In this document: piece by piece, positions 49,791 to 61,110 of the stretch
Layout of the letters: every line of letters starts with the position of its first letter
Position numbering within the stretch: the stretch's first letter is position 1
Origin: Pseudoalteromonas ulvae UL12
Lineage (GTDB): Bacteria > Pseudomonadota > Gammaproteobacteria > Enterobacterales > Alteromonadaceae
NCBI RefSeq assembly: GCF_014925405.1
Contig: NZ_AQHJ01000022.1
Coordinates: forward strand, 186,001-250,000
Direction: 5' to 3'
Length of the DNA: 64,000 nucleotides
Notes under the pieces: model-generated
Databases searched by the model: none
Told to the model about the DNA's origin: nothing
Seen by the model: the letters and a program-made list of their open reading frames with translations, nothing else
Position numbers and translations under genes: made by a program

Positions 49791-50231
49791 TCAAGGATTT
49801 GGTTGAATATAACAATTTTCTCTTAAAGCTGATGAAAGAGTCGCTTTAGCACCTAATCTTAACTTTGCACACCCCGATTCAGTATCGATTAGTTCTTTTT
49901 GGATTAAAGTAAATTCGCCTTCTTCGGTTGATTTTAATGAATATTTATAGGCTTCATTACTCCCCTCAAATAGTGCAGTAAAAATCCCTCCAACTAACGC
50001 TCCCGCAAGGCCTCCAGAAATCATATCTTCATGATTACCATCTAATTCATCAATCACACCTACCGCAGCTCCACCAACAATTCCTGTCTTGACATTCGAT
50101 GAAAGCATGACATTTTTTATAGATTCAACGGACACATACAATTCCTTAATTATTTCATTTTGATCCGCTCTGTCTATATCTTGTGTCGCGCATCCGTTTA
50201 AAAAAAGTAATGCGATAAATAGTCGTTTCAT
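49791..50231 (-). CDS. Putative lipoprotein with glycine-zipper segment
   Basis: A 146-aa protein with a lipoprotein signal: charged start, hydrophobic core and lipobox LNGC (Cys14). The middle has two Gly/Ala-rich stretches (GIVGGAAVGVIDEL and ISGGLAGALVGGIFTALF) like the glycine-zipper of Rickettsia 17-kDa or YMGG-type lipoproteins. Two further Cys near the C-terminus (SGCAKL, ENCYIQ) could form a disulfide. It is probably anchored in the outer membrane; function unknown. GAGGG precedes the ATG. Confidence 0.7.
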   Translation of the reverse strand: MKRLFIALLFLNGCATQDIDRADQNEIIKELYVSVESIKNVMLSSNVKTGIVGGAAVGVIDELDGNHEDMISGGLAGALVGGIFTALFEGSNEAYKYSLKSTEEGEFTLIQKELIDTESGCAKLRLGAKATLSSALRENCYIQPNP

Positions 50232-50420
50232 TTTTATTCCCTCAATATATGCATATGGCTTATGTACATAATAGGGAATGATTAAAGAGAAAAATGTATG
50301 AATTATGTTCCTTAATTGTAAGGAACTGTAGTACAGGCAAGCAGACTCAGGAGTAACGTCATTTAACTCGAAATGTAAACGACAAAAACGTACTCTTTAC
50401 AATGGGCTAGTGAACACAAA

Positions 50421-50442
50421 AAAGCCGAGTTACCTCGGCTTT
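50421..50442 (-). terminator. Intrinsic terminator of rlmM
   Basis: AAAGCCGAG, 4-nt loop, CTCGGCTTT, followed on the minus strand by a T-run. It lies 26 bp past the rlmM stop codon. Confidence 0.85.
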
Positions 50443-50467
50443 CATACTTTTTAGCTCGTTGAAAAAA

Positions 50468-51553
50468 TTAGCTATACAGTTTTTGTGGCACTTTTAAAAT
50501 GCGCAAATGAACGGTCACTTCTTCGCGGTCGTGGTATAAGTGTTTCGCTTGTAATTGAAAGTCGACATTGTATTTTTTTAGTTCTGAATGGATCAGTTGA
50601 ATGCACTCATAAACTGTATCAAAACGCTTTTTCATCGGCAGTTTTAAATTAAAGATGATCTCTTTTACAAAATCATTCACTGCCCAATCAATCATCAGCT
50701 GAGTGACTTTATCTGGTTTTTCAATCATATCGCATACAAGCCAATCGATATTGCGTTTATCGGGGCGGAACTTAAAGCCATCGACAGTGTAATGCTTCAC
50801 TTGCCCAGTTTCCATCAACGACTCGGCCATCGGGCCATTATCAATCGCTTGGACAAACATGCCTCTGCGCACTAGCTGATACGTCCAACCACCTGGACAA
50901 GCGCCTAAATCAACCCCGCGCATCCCCGCACAGATCCGTTTTTCTTTTTCATCATCTGGCACAAAGACAATAAAAGCTTCATCAAGCTTTAAGGTTGAAC
51001 GGCTCGGTGCTGCATTTGGGAACTTTAAACGCGGGATCCCCATAAAAAAATCAGAGTTATTATCGTTAAAAGAATAACCCACATAGGCATTGGCATTATC
51101 CAAGAACAACACATGCAGAGTCGGCAGCTTTTTAGGGCCATCTTTGACTAACGAATGCTGTTTAATTAACTTGTTGCGAAGCGGCACACTGATTTTTTTA
51201 CAAAACTTGAGTAGCTCTTTACCTTCGTTGGTATCTGGGGTTTCTGCACGTAACTCTGAGCCTTTTGGCATCTGGGCAAAAGCTTGTGCAATTGCAGACA
51301 CGCGATCTTCAATGGGCATATTCTCAACTGCCACACCGCAAAACCATTGACGCGCAAAAACCAGTTGTGCAAAACGGACTTTTTTAATTAATAACGCGCT
51401 GTCATCTGCACTAAAACATTGAAAAATCACAAACCCTGTATTGGGTTTTGTTTTAACGTAGCCACCGACATTGTGCTCTGCAGCATGATGTGTGATCTCT
51501 GCTGCGGCATCATTTTCAAACCCGGGACGACAATAAATAACAATACAGGACAT
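50468..51553 (-). CDS. rlmM: 23S rRNA 2'-O-methyltransferase RlmM
   Basis: A 361-aa enzyme that methylates the ribose of C2498 in 23S rRNA. It has an N-terminal THUMP-like domain (about residues 1-170) and a C-terminal Rossmann methyltransferase with the SAM motif DLGACPGGWTYQL (about 216-228) and a catalytic K-D-K-E-type set (including WLVCDM). It is last in the gcvA-hydrolase-DUF423-rlmM group, a gene order also seen in E. coli (gcvA-ygdD-rlmM). Confidence 0.95.
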   Translation of the reverse strand: MSCIVIYCRPGFENDAAAEITHHAAEHNVGGYVKTKPNTGFVIFQCFSADDSALLIKKVRFAQLVFARQWFCGVAVENMPIEDRVSAIAQAFAQMPKGSELRAETPDTNEGKELLKFCKKISVPLRNKLIKQHSLVKDGPKKLPTLHVLFLDNANAYVGYSFNDNNSDFFMGIPRLKFPNAAPSRSTLKLDEAFIVFVPDDEKEKRICAGMRGVDLGACPGGWTYQLVRRGMFVQAIDNGPMAESLMETGQVKHYTVDGFKFRPDKRNIDWLVCDMIEKPDKVTQLMIDWAVNDFVKEIIFNLKLPMKKRFDTVYECIQLIHSELKKYNVDFQLQAKHLYHDREEVTVHLRILKVPQKLYS

Positions 51554-51586
51554 TAACTTTTATACCTTACGTAAATAAAAAGTGAG

Positions 51587-51958
51587 TTACTTAAACTCAA
51601 AACGAATAATTTGATAAACAAACACCACCCAGCCAAGGATAAACATCAACCCTCCGAGTGGCGTGATGGGCCCAAACCACTTGACCCCTGTGGTTGCCAA
51701 CAAATATAAACTACCACTGAAGCAGATAATCCCAGCACAAAGCAGACCTGCAGCCCACTGCAATGGCACGCCTTGTTTAGCCAATAATGCAAACAATATC
51801 AGCGCTAAAGCATGGCTCATTTGATACTGCACACCCGTTTGAAATACCGCAATCGCTGAAGGCGATAAACTCTGTTTCAAGCCATGAGCAGCAAATGCCC
51901 CCAAAATAACTGCCAGGCCGGCAAATACGCCCCCTGCAATCAATATCCATTTAACCAT
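51587..51958 (-). CDS. DUF423 membrane protein (YgdD-like)
   Basis: A 123-aa inner-membrane protein with four transmembrane segments and the DUF423 hallmarks GAFAAHGLK and FSGSLYLLA. I use the start MVKWILIAGG at 51958, which overlaps the upstream hydrolase by 8 bp; the frame to 52000 is not needed. The family function is unknown; position beside gcvA and rlmM is conserved. Confidence 0.88.
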   Translation of the reverse strand: MVKWILIAGGVFAGLAVILGAFAAHGLKQSLSPSAIAVFQTGVQYQMSHALALILFALLAKQGVPLQWAAGLLCAGIICFSGSLYLLATTGVKWFGPITPLGGLMFILGWVVFVYQIIRFEFK

Positions 51959-52574
51959 TGAGCACCTCGTTGATATGCGCAGCAGCCAACGAAGCCGCAT
52001 GTTGCCAGTTTTGATCTGGGGTTAAACCCGAGCGCTTAGTCGGAACGAGTGAATGATCACCATTATTAATCCAATCCACAGTGACCGTTTTAGGGAGCGA
52101 AAGCGCACTGACAAACTCGCGATCCCCAAAGGTGTCGCGCTCCCCTTGAATCACAAATAAAGGTGCAAGGAGCTCAGAAAAATGGGCGGTGCGCAGTTTA
52201 TCGTGTTTCCCCGGTGGATGAAACGGATATCCGAATGCAATGACGCCTTTTACATGCCGCTCACAGGCTAATAACGAAGCTATACGTCCTCCCATTGATT
52301 TTCCGCCAATAAAAAGCGGTAAATCAGGCTCGGTTTGGCACAATATGTCATTAAAATATGCAATCAATTTATCGGCTTTTTGTGGAGGTTGCTTGCGCCC
52401 AAGCGCGATGGCTTTATCCATATATTCAAAATTAAATAATCCAACGTTTATCCCTAAATGAGCGAGTTTAGCCGCCATAGCTTGCATGAACTCAGACTCT
52501 TTGCCTGCCCCAGCACCATGGGCAAAAATAAATTGAGCGCACGGCTCAGGGTGTTTAAACCACTGTATTGTCAT
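51951..52574 (-). CDS. Alpha/beta hydrolase, KANL3/Tex30 family
   Basis: A 207-aa alpha/beta-hydrolase fold protein with an oxyanion-loop HGAGAG near residue 19, nucleophile Ser in GGKSMGG (near 94), acid Asp in QGERDTFGD (near 147) and His in NGDHSLVP (near 175). Its substrate is unknown. It overlaps gcvA by one base (TAATG) and the DUF423 gene by 8 bp, so the genes form one operon. Confidence 0.88.
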   Translation of the reverse strand: MTIQWFKHPEPCAQFIFAHGAGAGKESEFMQAMAAKLAHLGINVGLFNFEYMDKAIALGRKQPPQKADKLIAYFNDILCQTEPDLPLFIGGKSMGGRIASLLACERHVKGVIAFGYPFHPPGKHDKLRTAHFSELLAPLFVIQGERDTFGDREFVSALSLPKTVTVDWINNGDHSLVPTKRSGLTPDQNWQHAASLAAAHINEVLNG

Positions 52575-53485
52575 TATTCTACAAATCCTGCTTCAATTTG
52601 TTCAACTTCAACCATGCTAAGCATCCACTCTTTAAACGAGACAATTTTACCTAACTCAGACTGCGACTCGCGGCACACTAAATAAAAGGCATTTTTACTC
52701 TCAAGGGTATGACTAAATGGAATCACTAATCGGCCAGAGTCGATATCTGGGCGGGCTAACACACTGTTACCCAGCGCCACACCTTGGCCATGAATAGCCG
52801 CTTGCAGCACCATCGAGGAGTGACTAAAAATCGGCCCCGCATTCACTTTAATATTACGTACCCCTGCTGTTTTCATCCACGTTTTCCAATTTTTTCGGGT
52901 GGTATCGTGTAACAGCGTATGTTTTTCTAAGTCATTGATATTGAATAATGGTTTAGGGCCATTTAATAACATTGGGCTGCACAATGGCACTAAATACTCA
53001 GTATGCAACTTATGAGTTTGCACACCATTCCAGTGACCTCGGCCATAATAAATCGCCACGTCGACATCATCGGTGAGTGAGTTTTCTTCGAGCTCTTGTG
53101 CTTTGATACGGATATCGATTTCAGGGTGAGCTTCATTAAATAAATTAAGCCGTGGGATCAGCCATTGAATGGCAAAACTAGGCGTCAAACTGACCGTAAT
53201 CGACCCTTTTGCGCCGCGGGCAAGTAAACGCTCAGTTGCATCCACCAACTGAGTAAAAATATCTTTAATATCAAGAAAATACGCTTGCCCTTCTTCGGTC
53301 AACAATAAAGAGCGATTTTTTCGTAAAAAAAGTTTTAACCCTAAATGTTCTTCTAGGGTTTTAATTTGGTGACTCACTGCTGCTTGTGTTACAAATAACT
53401 CTTCTGCCGCTTTTGTGAAACTGAGATTACGTGCAGCTGCTTCAAAGGCCTTGAGTGCATTGAGCGGGGGTAATCGTCTAGACAT
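52574..53485 (-). CDS. gcvA: LysR regulator GcvA
   Basis: A 303-aa LysR regulator strongly like GcvA, which controls glycine cleavage genes (gcvTHP) in E. coli. The start MSRRLPPLNALKAFEAAARN and FTKAAEELFVTQAAVSHQI are typical. The effector domain covers about residues 95-300. No gcv genes are in the window. It is first in the operon with hydrolase, DUF423 and rlmM. Confidence 0.88.
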   Translation of the reverse strand: MSRRLPPLNALKAFEAAARNLSFTKAAEELFVTQAAVSHQIKTLEEHLGLKLFLRKNRSLLLTEEGQAYFLDIKDIFTQLVDATERLLARGAKGSITVSLTPSFAIQWLIPRLNLFNEAHPEIDIRIKAQELEENSLTDDVDVAIYYGRGHWNGVQTHKLHTEYLVPLCSPMLLNGPKPLFNINDLEKHTLLHDTTRKNWKTWMKTAGVRNIKVNAGPIFSHSSMVLQAAIHGQGVALGNSVLARPDIDSGRLVIPFSHTLESKNAFYLVCRESQSELGKIVSFKEWMLSMVEVEQIEAGFVE

Positions 53486-53642
53486 GCCTGACCTGTTTTA
53501 TTCATTAGTTTTTTTTATCTGACCGCATTATAAATGATCGTTGTTAAAAGACAATTTATTTGCTTAATATTTACTCGAAGCCAAGGAAACCTCTCCAACC
53601 AAGAGTTTGGCCTATGTTGAATTTTGATAAATTTTAACTTAG

Positions 53643-53677
53643 CTAATACTTATGTCCCCAACTTGCATAAGTATTAG
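53643..53677. promoter_or_regulatory. 12-bp perfect inverted repeat before small gene
   Basis: CTAATACTTATG (53643-53654) and CATAAGTATTAG (53666-53677), 11-bp spacer, 20 bp before the start codon of the small gene. It fits an operator or a leader hairpin. Confidence 0.45.
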
Positions 53678-53697
53678 TATTGAATATCGAGGATGAT

Positions 53698-53964
53698 ATG
53701 AATACGTTTGCATTGTATATGGCATTGAGCTTAAGCCCCCTCCAAAGCGTTGTCGATACCCAGTCGGCTGATCTGCAAATCAAACAATTGGTGACCAACA
53801 GTCTGCAACAAGAGCTAACGCACAATTTTTCATTTACGATCAACACCGACCCACTGTTAATGCCCCCGCTGATCGAGCAATCAACGGCAACCAGTAAAGC
53901 AACAACAAAGATCAACCCAAACACTCAGCCAACATCAGCCGCATCATCACGCTTATCTGATTAA
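53698..53964 (+). CDS. Small hypothetical protein, 88 aa
   Basis: A small protein starting MNTFALYMALSLSPLQSVVD with GAGGA five bases before the ATG. The N-terminal half is mildly hydrophobic; the C-terminal half is low-complexity Thr/Ser/Pro/Ala. A minus-strand frame overlaps most of it but has no ribosome-binding site. It is framed by an upstream inverted repeat and a downstream terminator, which supports a real gene. Function unknown. Confidence 0.5.
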   Translation: MNTFALYMALSLSPLQSVVDTQSADLQIKQLVTNSLQQELTHNFSFTINTDPLLMPPLIEQSTATSKATTKINPNTQPTSAASSRLSD

Positions 53965-53991
53965 GCGTTAATGTATGGCAGGCACAAAAAA

Positions 53992-54014
53992 GGAGGCGTT
54001 TAGCCTCCATTTTT
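53992..54014. terminator. Terminator shared by small gene and kdsA
   Basis: GGAGGC, loop GTTTA, GCCTCC, flanked by an A6 run on the left and ATTTTTAT on the right. It can act for both convergent genes. Confidence 0.8.
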
Positions 54015-54048
54015 ATAACTACAATGCGTAATGATTGCTTACTCAGCT

Positions 54049-56161
<2,113 letters not shown>

Positions 56162-56181
56162 GTTATCTCCTAATTATTATT

Positions 56182-56976
56182 TTAATGCAGCGTATTATGC
56201 TGATATTCCATTTCTTCTAATTGATGTTGAATAAGCTCGGTAGCTGGATCATCAGGACATTCGCTGACAAAAAACTCAAAATCATCCCGAGCAATATTGT
56301 GGCAGTCGAGTTGGCGCAATAAATAACCACGATCACGACGCTCATACGGATCATCCCCGATTAACTCCATCAGAAATTCAACACAATTGAGCGCGTCAGC
56401 ATAGCGCTTTTCACTAATAAACGCCCACTTTTGATGGCCAACAAAGAGCTTAACCAAATCATCCGGTGGAATATGCTGAAAGTAATCGCTGGTTTCTTCA
56501 TCACTGCCATTTTCAGGTTTGACATACCATGTTTGATGCCCTGAAACGGGGTCAATAAAATACCCTTCTTGATCACTACAGATAACATGAATCACTAACT
56601 CACCATCTTCAACCACAATTTCAGAGGCAAACCCTGTCTCTGTTAGCACGTAATTGAGGATCATCGCTAACGCAAAGCTGCTCCCTGTCCGATACCCTAA
56701 AGCATAAGAGATCGTATTGAGTTTACTCTCTGCTATCGCTTGATTGGTGCCACTAAATGCCCATTCGCCATAAAATAAATCAACCACGCCATTGAGCGCT
56801 TCATCTGTATTAGGAAAACTATGACTTACAGTGATCGCTTGTGCGACAAGTGTATCGAGCGTATCGAGACTGACCGATAAGTCGCACTCTGGCTGCCAAT
56901 GACGCTCGACCTTTAAACAACTATAGATAGGCGTAAGATATTCATCTTCGTGCTCATCTAACCAAATATCTGACAT
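56182..56976 (-). CDS. sirB1: SirB1 family protein (transglutaminase-like plus TPR)
   Basis: A 264-aa cytoplasmic protein with the SirB1 layout: an N-terminal transglutaminase-like fold (about residues 30-165, including LNTISYALGYRTGSSFALAMIL) and C-terminal TPR-like helices (about 185-260). The usual catalytic Cys position reads Ser here (GSSFALAM), so enzyme activity is doubtful. Its place in the hemA-prfA-prmC-sirB2-sirB1-kdsA cluster is conserved. Function is poorly known. Confidence 0.85.
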   Translation of the reverse strand: MSDIWLDEHEDEYLTPIYSCLKVERHWQPECDLSVSLDTLDTLVAQAITVSHSFPNTDEALNGVVDLFYGEWAFSGTNQAIAESKLNTISYALGYRTGSSFALAMILNYVLTETGFASEIVVEDGELVIHVICSDQEGYFIDPVSGHQTWYVKPENGSDEETSDYFQHIPPDDLVKLFVGHQKWAFISEKRYADALNCVEFLMELIGDDPYERRDRGYLLRQLDCHNIARDDFEFFVSECPDDPATELIQHQLEEMEYQHNTLH

Positions 56977-57196
56977 GAATTTTGATACAACTCTAAATAA
57001 TTCATAAAATGGCTACCAGTTTACCTTCTTTGCATAAGGCTTTCACCCCTGCGTAGCATAAAATCTGCTTTTTTCCAGTATTCAGGTTTGAGTGTGGGGG
57101 TGTTGATCTTTCAAGGTTGTTTTTGCTGCGAGTTGTTGTTCATTTATTCAAAGCAAACGATTCGACTAAAAAATTCAACCCGCCCTTGAGCCTAGA

Positions 57197-57574
57197 TTAA
57201 AAAAACACTGGGGTCTTCGTTCGCGCGAGGTAAACAATCAACCCTAAACACCCGGTCGCGAGCGCTAACAAGGTGTATTGCCTGTAAATGTGTGTTTGCT
57301 TTGCTAACACAAACCCAAGTCCAATATAAAGAAGTAAACAACAGAGTTTTTCGGCTAACCAAAGATGGGTAAACGGATCCCACTGAGTAAGGTAAAGAAG
57401 ATACAGCCCGCTAAGTAATAAAGCTGTGTCAAAGCTGTGACTGAGCAGATAAATACCTCTATTACCGACGATTTTAAGTGAGAAAATTCGTGATAATGCA
57501 CGCAAGTAAAAAAGCCCAACACTTAAGCTCAATAAGCTTACATGCACCACCTTAGCACTTGCGTAATCAAGCAT
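57197..57574 (-). CDS. sirB2: SirB2 family membrane protein
   Basis: A 125-aa inner-membrane protein with four hydrophobic helices and SirB2 family residues (KVVHVSLLSLSVGLFYLRAL and KLCCLLLYIGLG). The family was named for an effect on invasion genes in Salmonella, but its molecular role is unknown. It sits 3 bp downstream of the HD-GYP gene and 220 bp upstream of sirB1; that gap shows nothing notable. Confidence 0.85.
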   Translation of the reverse strand: MLDYASAKVVHVSLLSLSVGLFYLRALSRIFSLKIVGNRGIYLLSHSFDTALLLSGLYLLYLTQWDPFTHLWLAEKLCCLLLYIGLGFVLAKQTHIYRQYTLLALATGCLGLIVYLARTKTPVFF

Positions 57575-57577
57575 ACA

Positions 57578-59119
57578 TTAATCAGAGTAAACAGTCAGGA
57601 TATGCTCATATTTGTCGATATTGGCAAGAAATATATCAACTAATTTAGGCTCGAAATGACGTCCGCGTTGCATGGTGATTTCTTCGACTACTTTATCGAG
57701 TGACCAAGCCGCTTTATAACAGCGTTCATGGCGAAGTGCATCGTAGACATCGGCCAATGCGACAATACGACCAAAGATATGGATTTGCTCACCACTTTTA
57801 CCTTCTGGGTATCCTGAACCATCCCATTTTTCGTGATGATCACGGGCCAGTAAAGCACCTGCTTGGATAATTGAACGGCGCGAATCTTTTAAAATCTCAT
57901 GCCCTTTAAGCGCATGAGATTGCATCACTTGCCATTCTTGATCATCTAAACTGGCTGGTTTATGCAATATCGTGTCTGAAATGCCAATTTTACCCACATC
58001 ATGCAGCGGAGCGGCATGTTTAAGGGTTTCGGCTTCTGCTTCAGTTAAACCATAATCACACGCCAGCTCATAAGAGATAAGCGAGACACGCTTCACATGA
58101 TTACCCGTTTCTTCAGAGCGCTGCTCAACAGCTTCACTTAAGCGATACACGATTTCGCGTTGTGTATCTTCTATCTCTGACTGTAATTGGACGTTTTCGT
58201 AAGCCACCTGCACATTTTGCGCAAAAATCTCAATTAAGTTTTTATGCACATTGTTAAGTTGCTTGGGGATCCCCGAAACATACAACATTGAATTATGGTT
58301 ACAACGGCTTGAACAAAAGGCGAACAAGTAATTATCTTTGTATACGATAGTTTGTTTTTTTAACGCTTCATTACAGGCAGATAGTTGCTCACCTGACAAC
58401 ACATCTTCGATTCGTTTCCCTTCACTTTTCTCGAAATCTCCTTGGCCTGCAAAGACAACCAACTTAGGATCTGCATCATCAGGATTGCTGGCAACAAGTG
58501 AAGTTGCGTACATTGCTTCATCTACAGTGCCTAATATCGAGGTCAGCTGTTGCATCACACCATGGATAAAATTATCCATTGAATGAGCAGAGAAGATATT
58601 GCGAGAGGCGATAATAATTTTTTCTAACCCTTGGCGAGACTTTTCAATCGAAAGAATATCGCGATACGAGCGCAAGCTAGACATCACCACAGTGAACAAT
58701 TTTTGTGCGGTTAATTCTGTTTTAGATTTGTAGTCATTGATATCGTAGTTCACGATAACTTGGCGTTCTGGCGCTTGCCCTGGTTGCCCTGTACGAAGGA
58801 TAATTCGTGCATGGTAATTTTTCGCATCTTCACGAATAAACTGTGCGACTTTTAAGCCTGCGTCATCCGTTTCCATCACCACGTCGAGCAACACAATCGC
58901 AGCATCAGGATGTTGAACTATGATTTCTTTGGCTTCTTTGCCTGAATAAGCACTAATAAACTGGAGTTTCTTATCTTGAAATTCAAAGTCACTGAGCGCC
59001 AGTTTGGTGACTGCATGCACTTCTGGCTCATCATCAACAATAATGATTTTCCAATACCCTTGATTGACTCGCTCTGCTGGCTTTTCGGGTTCTTCGGAAA
59101 ATAAAAAGTCATTGGCCAT
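57578..59119 (-). CDS. Response regulator with DUF3369 and HD-GYP domains
   Basis: A 513-aa protein with an N-terminal receiver (about residues 23-150, phospho-acceptor Asp79 in VLLDVVM), a central DUF3369 GAF-like domain (about 170-310) with CSSRC in the middle, and a C-terminal HD-GYP c-di-GMP phosphodiesterase (about 325-510). The metal site is LHDVGKIG and HHEKWDGSGYPEG. It should lower c-di-GMP when phosphorylated. No histidine kinase is adjacent. It lies within the prmC-sirB2 interval, which is usually shorter, so it is an insertion relative to the E. coli order. Confidence 0.92.
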   Translation of the reverse strand: MANDFLFSEEPEKPAERVNQGYWKIIIVDDEPEVHAVTKLALSDFEFQDKKLQFISAYSGKEAKEIIVQHPDAAIVLLDVVMETDDAGLKVAQFIREDAKNYHARIILRTGQPGQAPERQVIVNYDINDYKSKTELTAQKLFTVVMSSLRSYRDILSIEKSRQGLEKIIIASRNIFSAHSMDNFIHGVMQQLTSILGTVDEAMYATSLVASNPDDADPKLVVFAGQGDFEKSEGKRIEDVLSGEQLSACNEALKKQTIVYKDNYLFAFCSSRCNHNSMLYVSGIPKQLNNVHKNLIEIFAQNVQVAYENVQLQSEIEDTQREIVYRLSEAVEQRSEETGNHVKRVSLISYELACDYGLTEAEAETLKHAAPLHDVGKIGISDTILHKPASLDDQEWQVMQSHALKGHEILKDSRRSIIQAGALLARDHHEKWDGSGYPEGKSGEQIHIFGRIVALADVYDALRHERCYKAAWSLDKVVEEITMQRGRHFEPKLVDIFLANIDKYEHILTVYSD

Positions 59120-59171
59120 GGTGCTTCCTTATTTAACTGCTATTGCTCAAGTTTCATTGAATATCATAGAC

Positions 59172-60014
59172 CTAAGTGTGCCACTGCGCTAGGGTGACGC
59201 GATCATTACCACCAAGATCTTTGATAGTGGTCACCTCTTTATATGCCATTTTCGTAAAGATTGCACTTACTTGTTGCGCTTGGTCATAGCCATGTTCAAT
59301 CAATAAGTAACCACCCGTCTGCAGGTGATCTCTGGCATCGCTCACAATTGTGGTGATATCTGCTAAACCATCATCAGGTGCAACTAACGCGGATAATGGC
59401 TCGAACCTGACGTCACCTTGCGCTAAATGTGGGTCATCTTGTTCTATATACGGCGGGTTAGAAACTATCAGATCAAATTTTTGTCCCGCAAACGCGCTGA
59501 ACCAATTACTTTGTACAAACGAGGCATTGTCTATAGACAAATTTGTTTGATTTGTAACAGCTAGTTCAACCGCAGCTTCGATGCGATCACAACCAACAAC
59601 GTGCCAAGATGGCTGCTCTGATGCAAGTGCCAACGCGATAGCGCCTGTCCCGGTGCCCAAGTCTAATACTTTGGCTGTTTGATTGATTGGCAGGTTCAGT
59701 GCAGCTTCGACTAAGGTTTCAGTATCTGGACGAGGAATGAGTGTATCTGGTGTTACTTTAAGTTTTAAACTCCAAAACTCACGATAGCCGATAATATGAG
59801 CAATAGGCTCGCCCGCTAAACGGCGCTGTAAATAAGTGTCGAATTGCTGCAGTTGCTCGAATGTTAATAAGCTATCTGGCCAAGTAAATAAATAGCTTCG
59901 CGGTTTGTCCAATACATCGAGCAATAATACTTGGGCATCAAGTTTTGCGGTTTCACTGATGCGTGCAAAAGCATTGGCGCCATCGGCCAATGCTTTTTCA
60001 ACAGAAATGGTCAC
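59172..60014 (-). CDS. prmC: Release factor glutamine methyltransferase PrmC
   Basis: A 280-aa enzyme that N5-methylates the Gln of the GGQ motif in release factors RF1 and RF2. It has an N-terminal helical domain, then a Rossmann methyltransferase with VLDLGTGTGAIALALA (about residues 114-129) and the catalytic NPPY (IVSNPPYIEQDD). It is 2 bp downstream of its substrate gene prfA and co-transcribed with it. Confidence 0.96.
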   Translation of the reverse strand: MTISVEKALADGANAFARISETAKLDAQVLLLDVLDKPRSYLFTWPDSLLTFEQLQQFDTYLQRRLAGEPIAHIIGYREFWSLKLKVTPDTLIPRPDTETLVEAALNLPINQTAKVLDLGTGTGAIALALASEQPSWHVVGCDRIEAAVELAVTNQTNLSIDNASFVQSNWFSAFAGQKFDLIVSNPPYIEQDDPHLAQGDVRFEPLSALVAPDDGLADITTIVSDARDHLQTGGYLLIEHGYDQAQQVSAIFTKMAYKEVTTIKDLGGNDRVTLAQWHT

Positions 60015-60016
60015 GA

Positions 60017-61102
60017 TTAATCGTCACTCATGGCAGCCAATAAGTCGGCCTGATGCTCTTGAACTAATGGATCGATAACAGGCGATAGGTCACCACCGAC
60101 GATTTCATTCAATTTATAGAGGGTTAAATTAATGCGGTGATCCGTAATACGCCCTTGCGGGTAGTTGTAAGTACGAATACGTTCTGAGCGGTCACCACTG
60201 CCAACTAGATTACGACGCTGGGTTGCTTCTTCTGCTTGACGCTTTTCATCTTCAGCTTGTTGCAAACGTGATGCAAGTACTGACATCGCTTTAGCACGGT
60301 TTTTATGCTGTGAACGCTCATCCTGACATTCAACCACGACCCCTGTTGGGATATGGGTAATACGAATAGCAGAATCAGTTTTATTAACGTGCTGACCACC
60401 CGCCCCTGAGGCACGGAATGTATCAACCTTAATATCTGCCGAATTGATTTCGATTGCTTCGGCTTCTGGAATTTCAGGCATTACAGCAACGGTACATGCA
60501 GAAGTATGAACCCGTCCCTGTGATTCAGTTTCTGGAACACGTTGCACGCGGTGCGCGCCAGACTCAAATTTCAATTTACCGTAAACACCATTACCAACAA
60601 TATTGGCAATCACTTCACGGTAGCCACCATGTTCACCTTCATTGGCACTAACGATTTCAACTTTCCACTTTTGGATTTCAGCAAAGCGGCTGTACATACG
60701 GAATAAATCACCCGCAAAAATAGCGGCTTCATCACCACCAGTACCAGCTCGGACTTCTAAATAGACGTTGTTGTCATCTTTTGGATCTTTTGGCAACATA
60801 AGTACTTGCAAATCGTCTTCTAATACTTCTATTTGTGCTTTGGCTGCTTTAAATTCTTCTTGGGCCATTTCTCGGATTTCAGGATCACTGTCTTTTAGCA
60901 TTTCTTCTGCTGTCTCGACATCTTCTTCAGCTTGACGATACGCATTAAACGCTTTAGTGACATCTTCAAGCTCAGAGTATTCTTTTGATAAGGCACGGAA
61001 ACGATCTTGGTCGCTAATCACACTTGGATCACTCAGTAACGCTTGGACTTCTTCATAACGCTCAACCAGCGTTTCTAACTTGCGATAAACGGATTCTTTC
61101 AT
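60017..61102 (-). CDS. prfA: Peptide chain release factor 1
   Basis: A 361-aa RF1 that ends translation at UAA and UAG. The GGQ catalytic motif is in [14 protein letters not shown] (about residue 236). The stop-codon recognition tripeptide region reads [16 protein letters not shown], so the PxT motif is PET where E. coli has PAT, still within the PxT rule. It is 8 bp downstream of hemA in the conserved hemA-prfA-prmC operon. Confidence 0.97.
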   Translation of the reverse strand: MKESVYRKLETLVERYEEVQALLSDPSVISDQDRFRALSKEYSELEDVTKAFNAYRQAEEDVETAEEMLKDSDPEIREMAQEEFKAAKAQIEVLEDDLQVLMLPKDPKDDNNVYLEVRAGTGGDEAAIFAGDLFRMYSRFAEIQKWKVEIVSANEGEHGGYREVIANIVGNGVYGKLKFESGAHRVQRVPETESQGRVHTSACTVAVMPEIPEAEAIEINSADIKVDTFRASGAGGQHVNKTDSAIRITHIPTGVVVECQDERSQHKNRAKAMSVLASRLQQAEDEKRQAEEATQRRNLVGSGDRSERIRTYNYPQGRITDHRINLTLYKLNEIVGGDLSPVIDPLVQEHQADLLAAMSDD

Positions 61103-61110
61103 TTATTTGC

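Noticed and set aside
53643..53924. Minus-strand 93-codon frame opposite the 88-aa gene
   Set aside because: No ribosome-binding site; the plus frame has one and fits between its own regulatory repeat and terminator.
60017..61102. PET instead of PAT in release factor 1 as a sign of altered stop-codon reading
   Set aside because: The PxT pattern is kept and the surrounding residues are normal; likely neutral variation.
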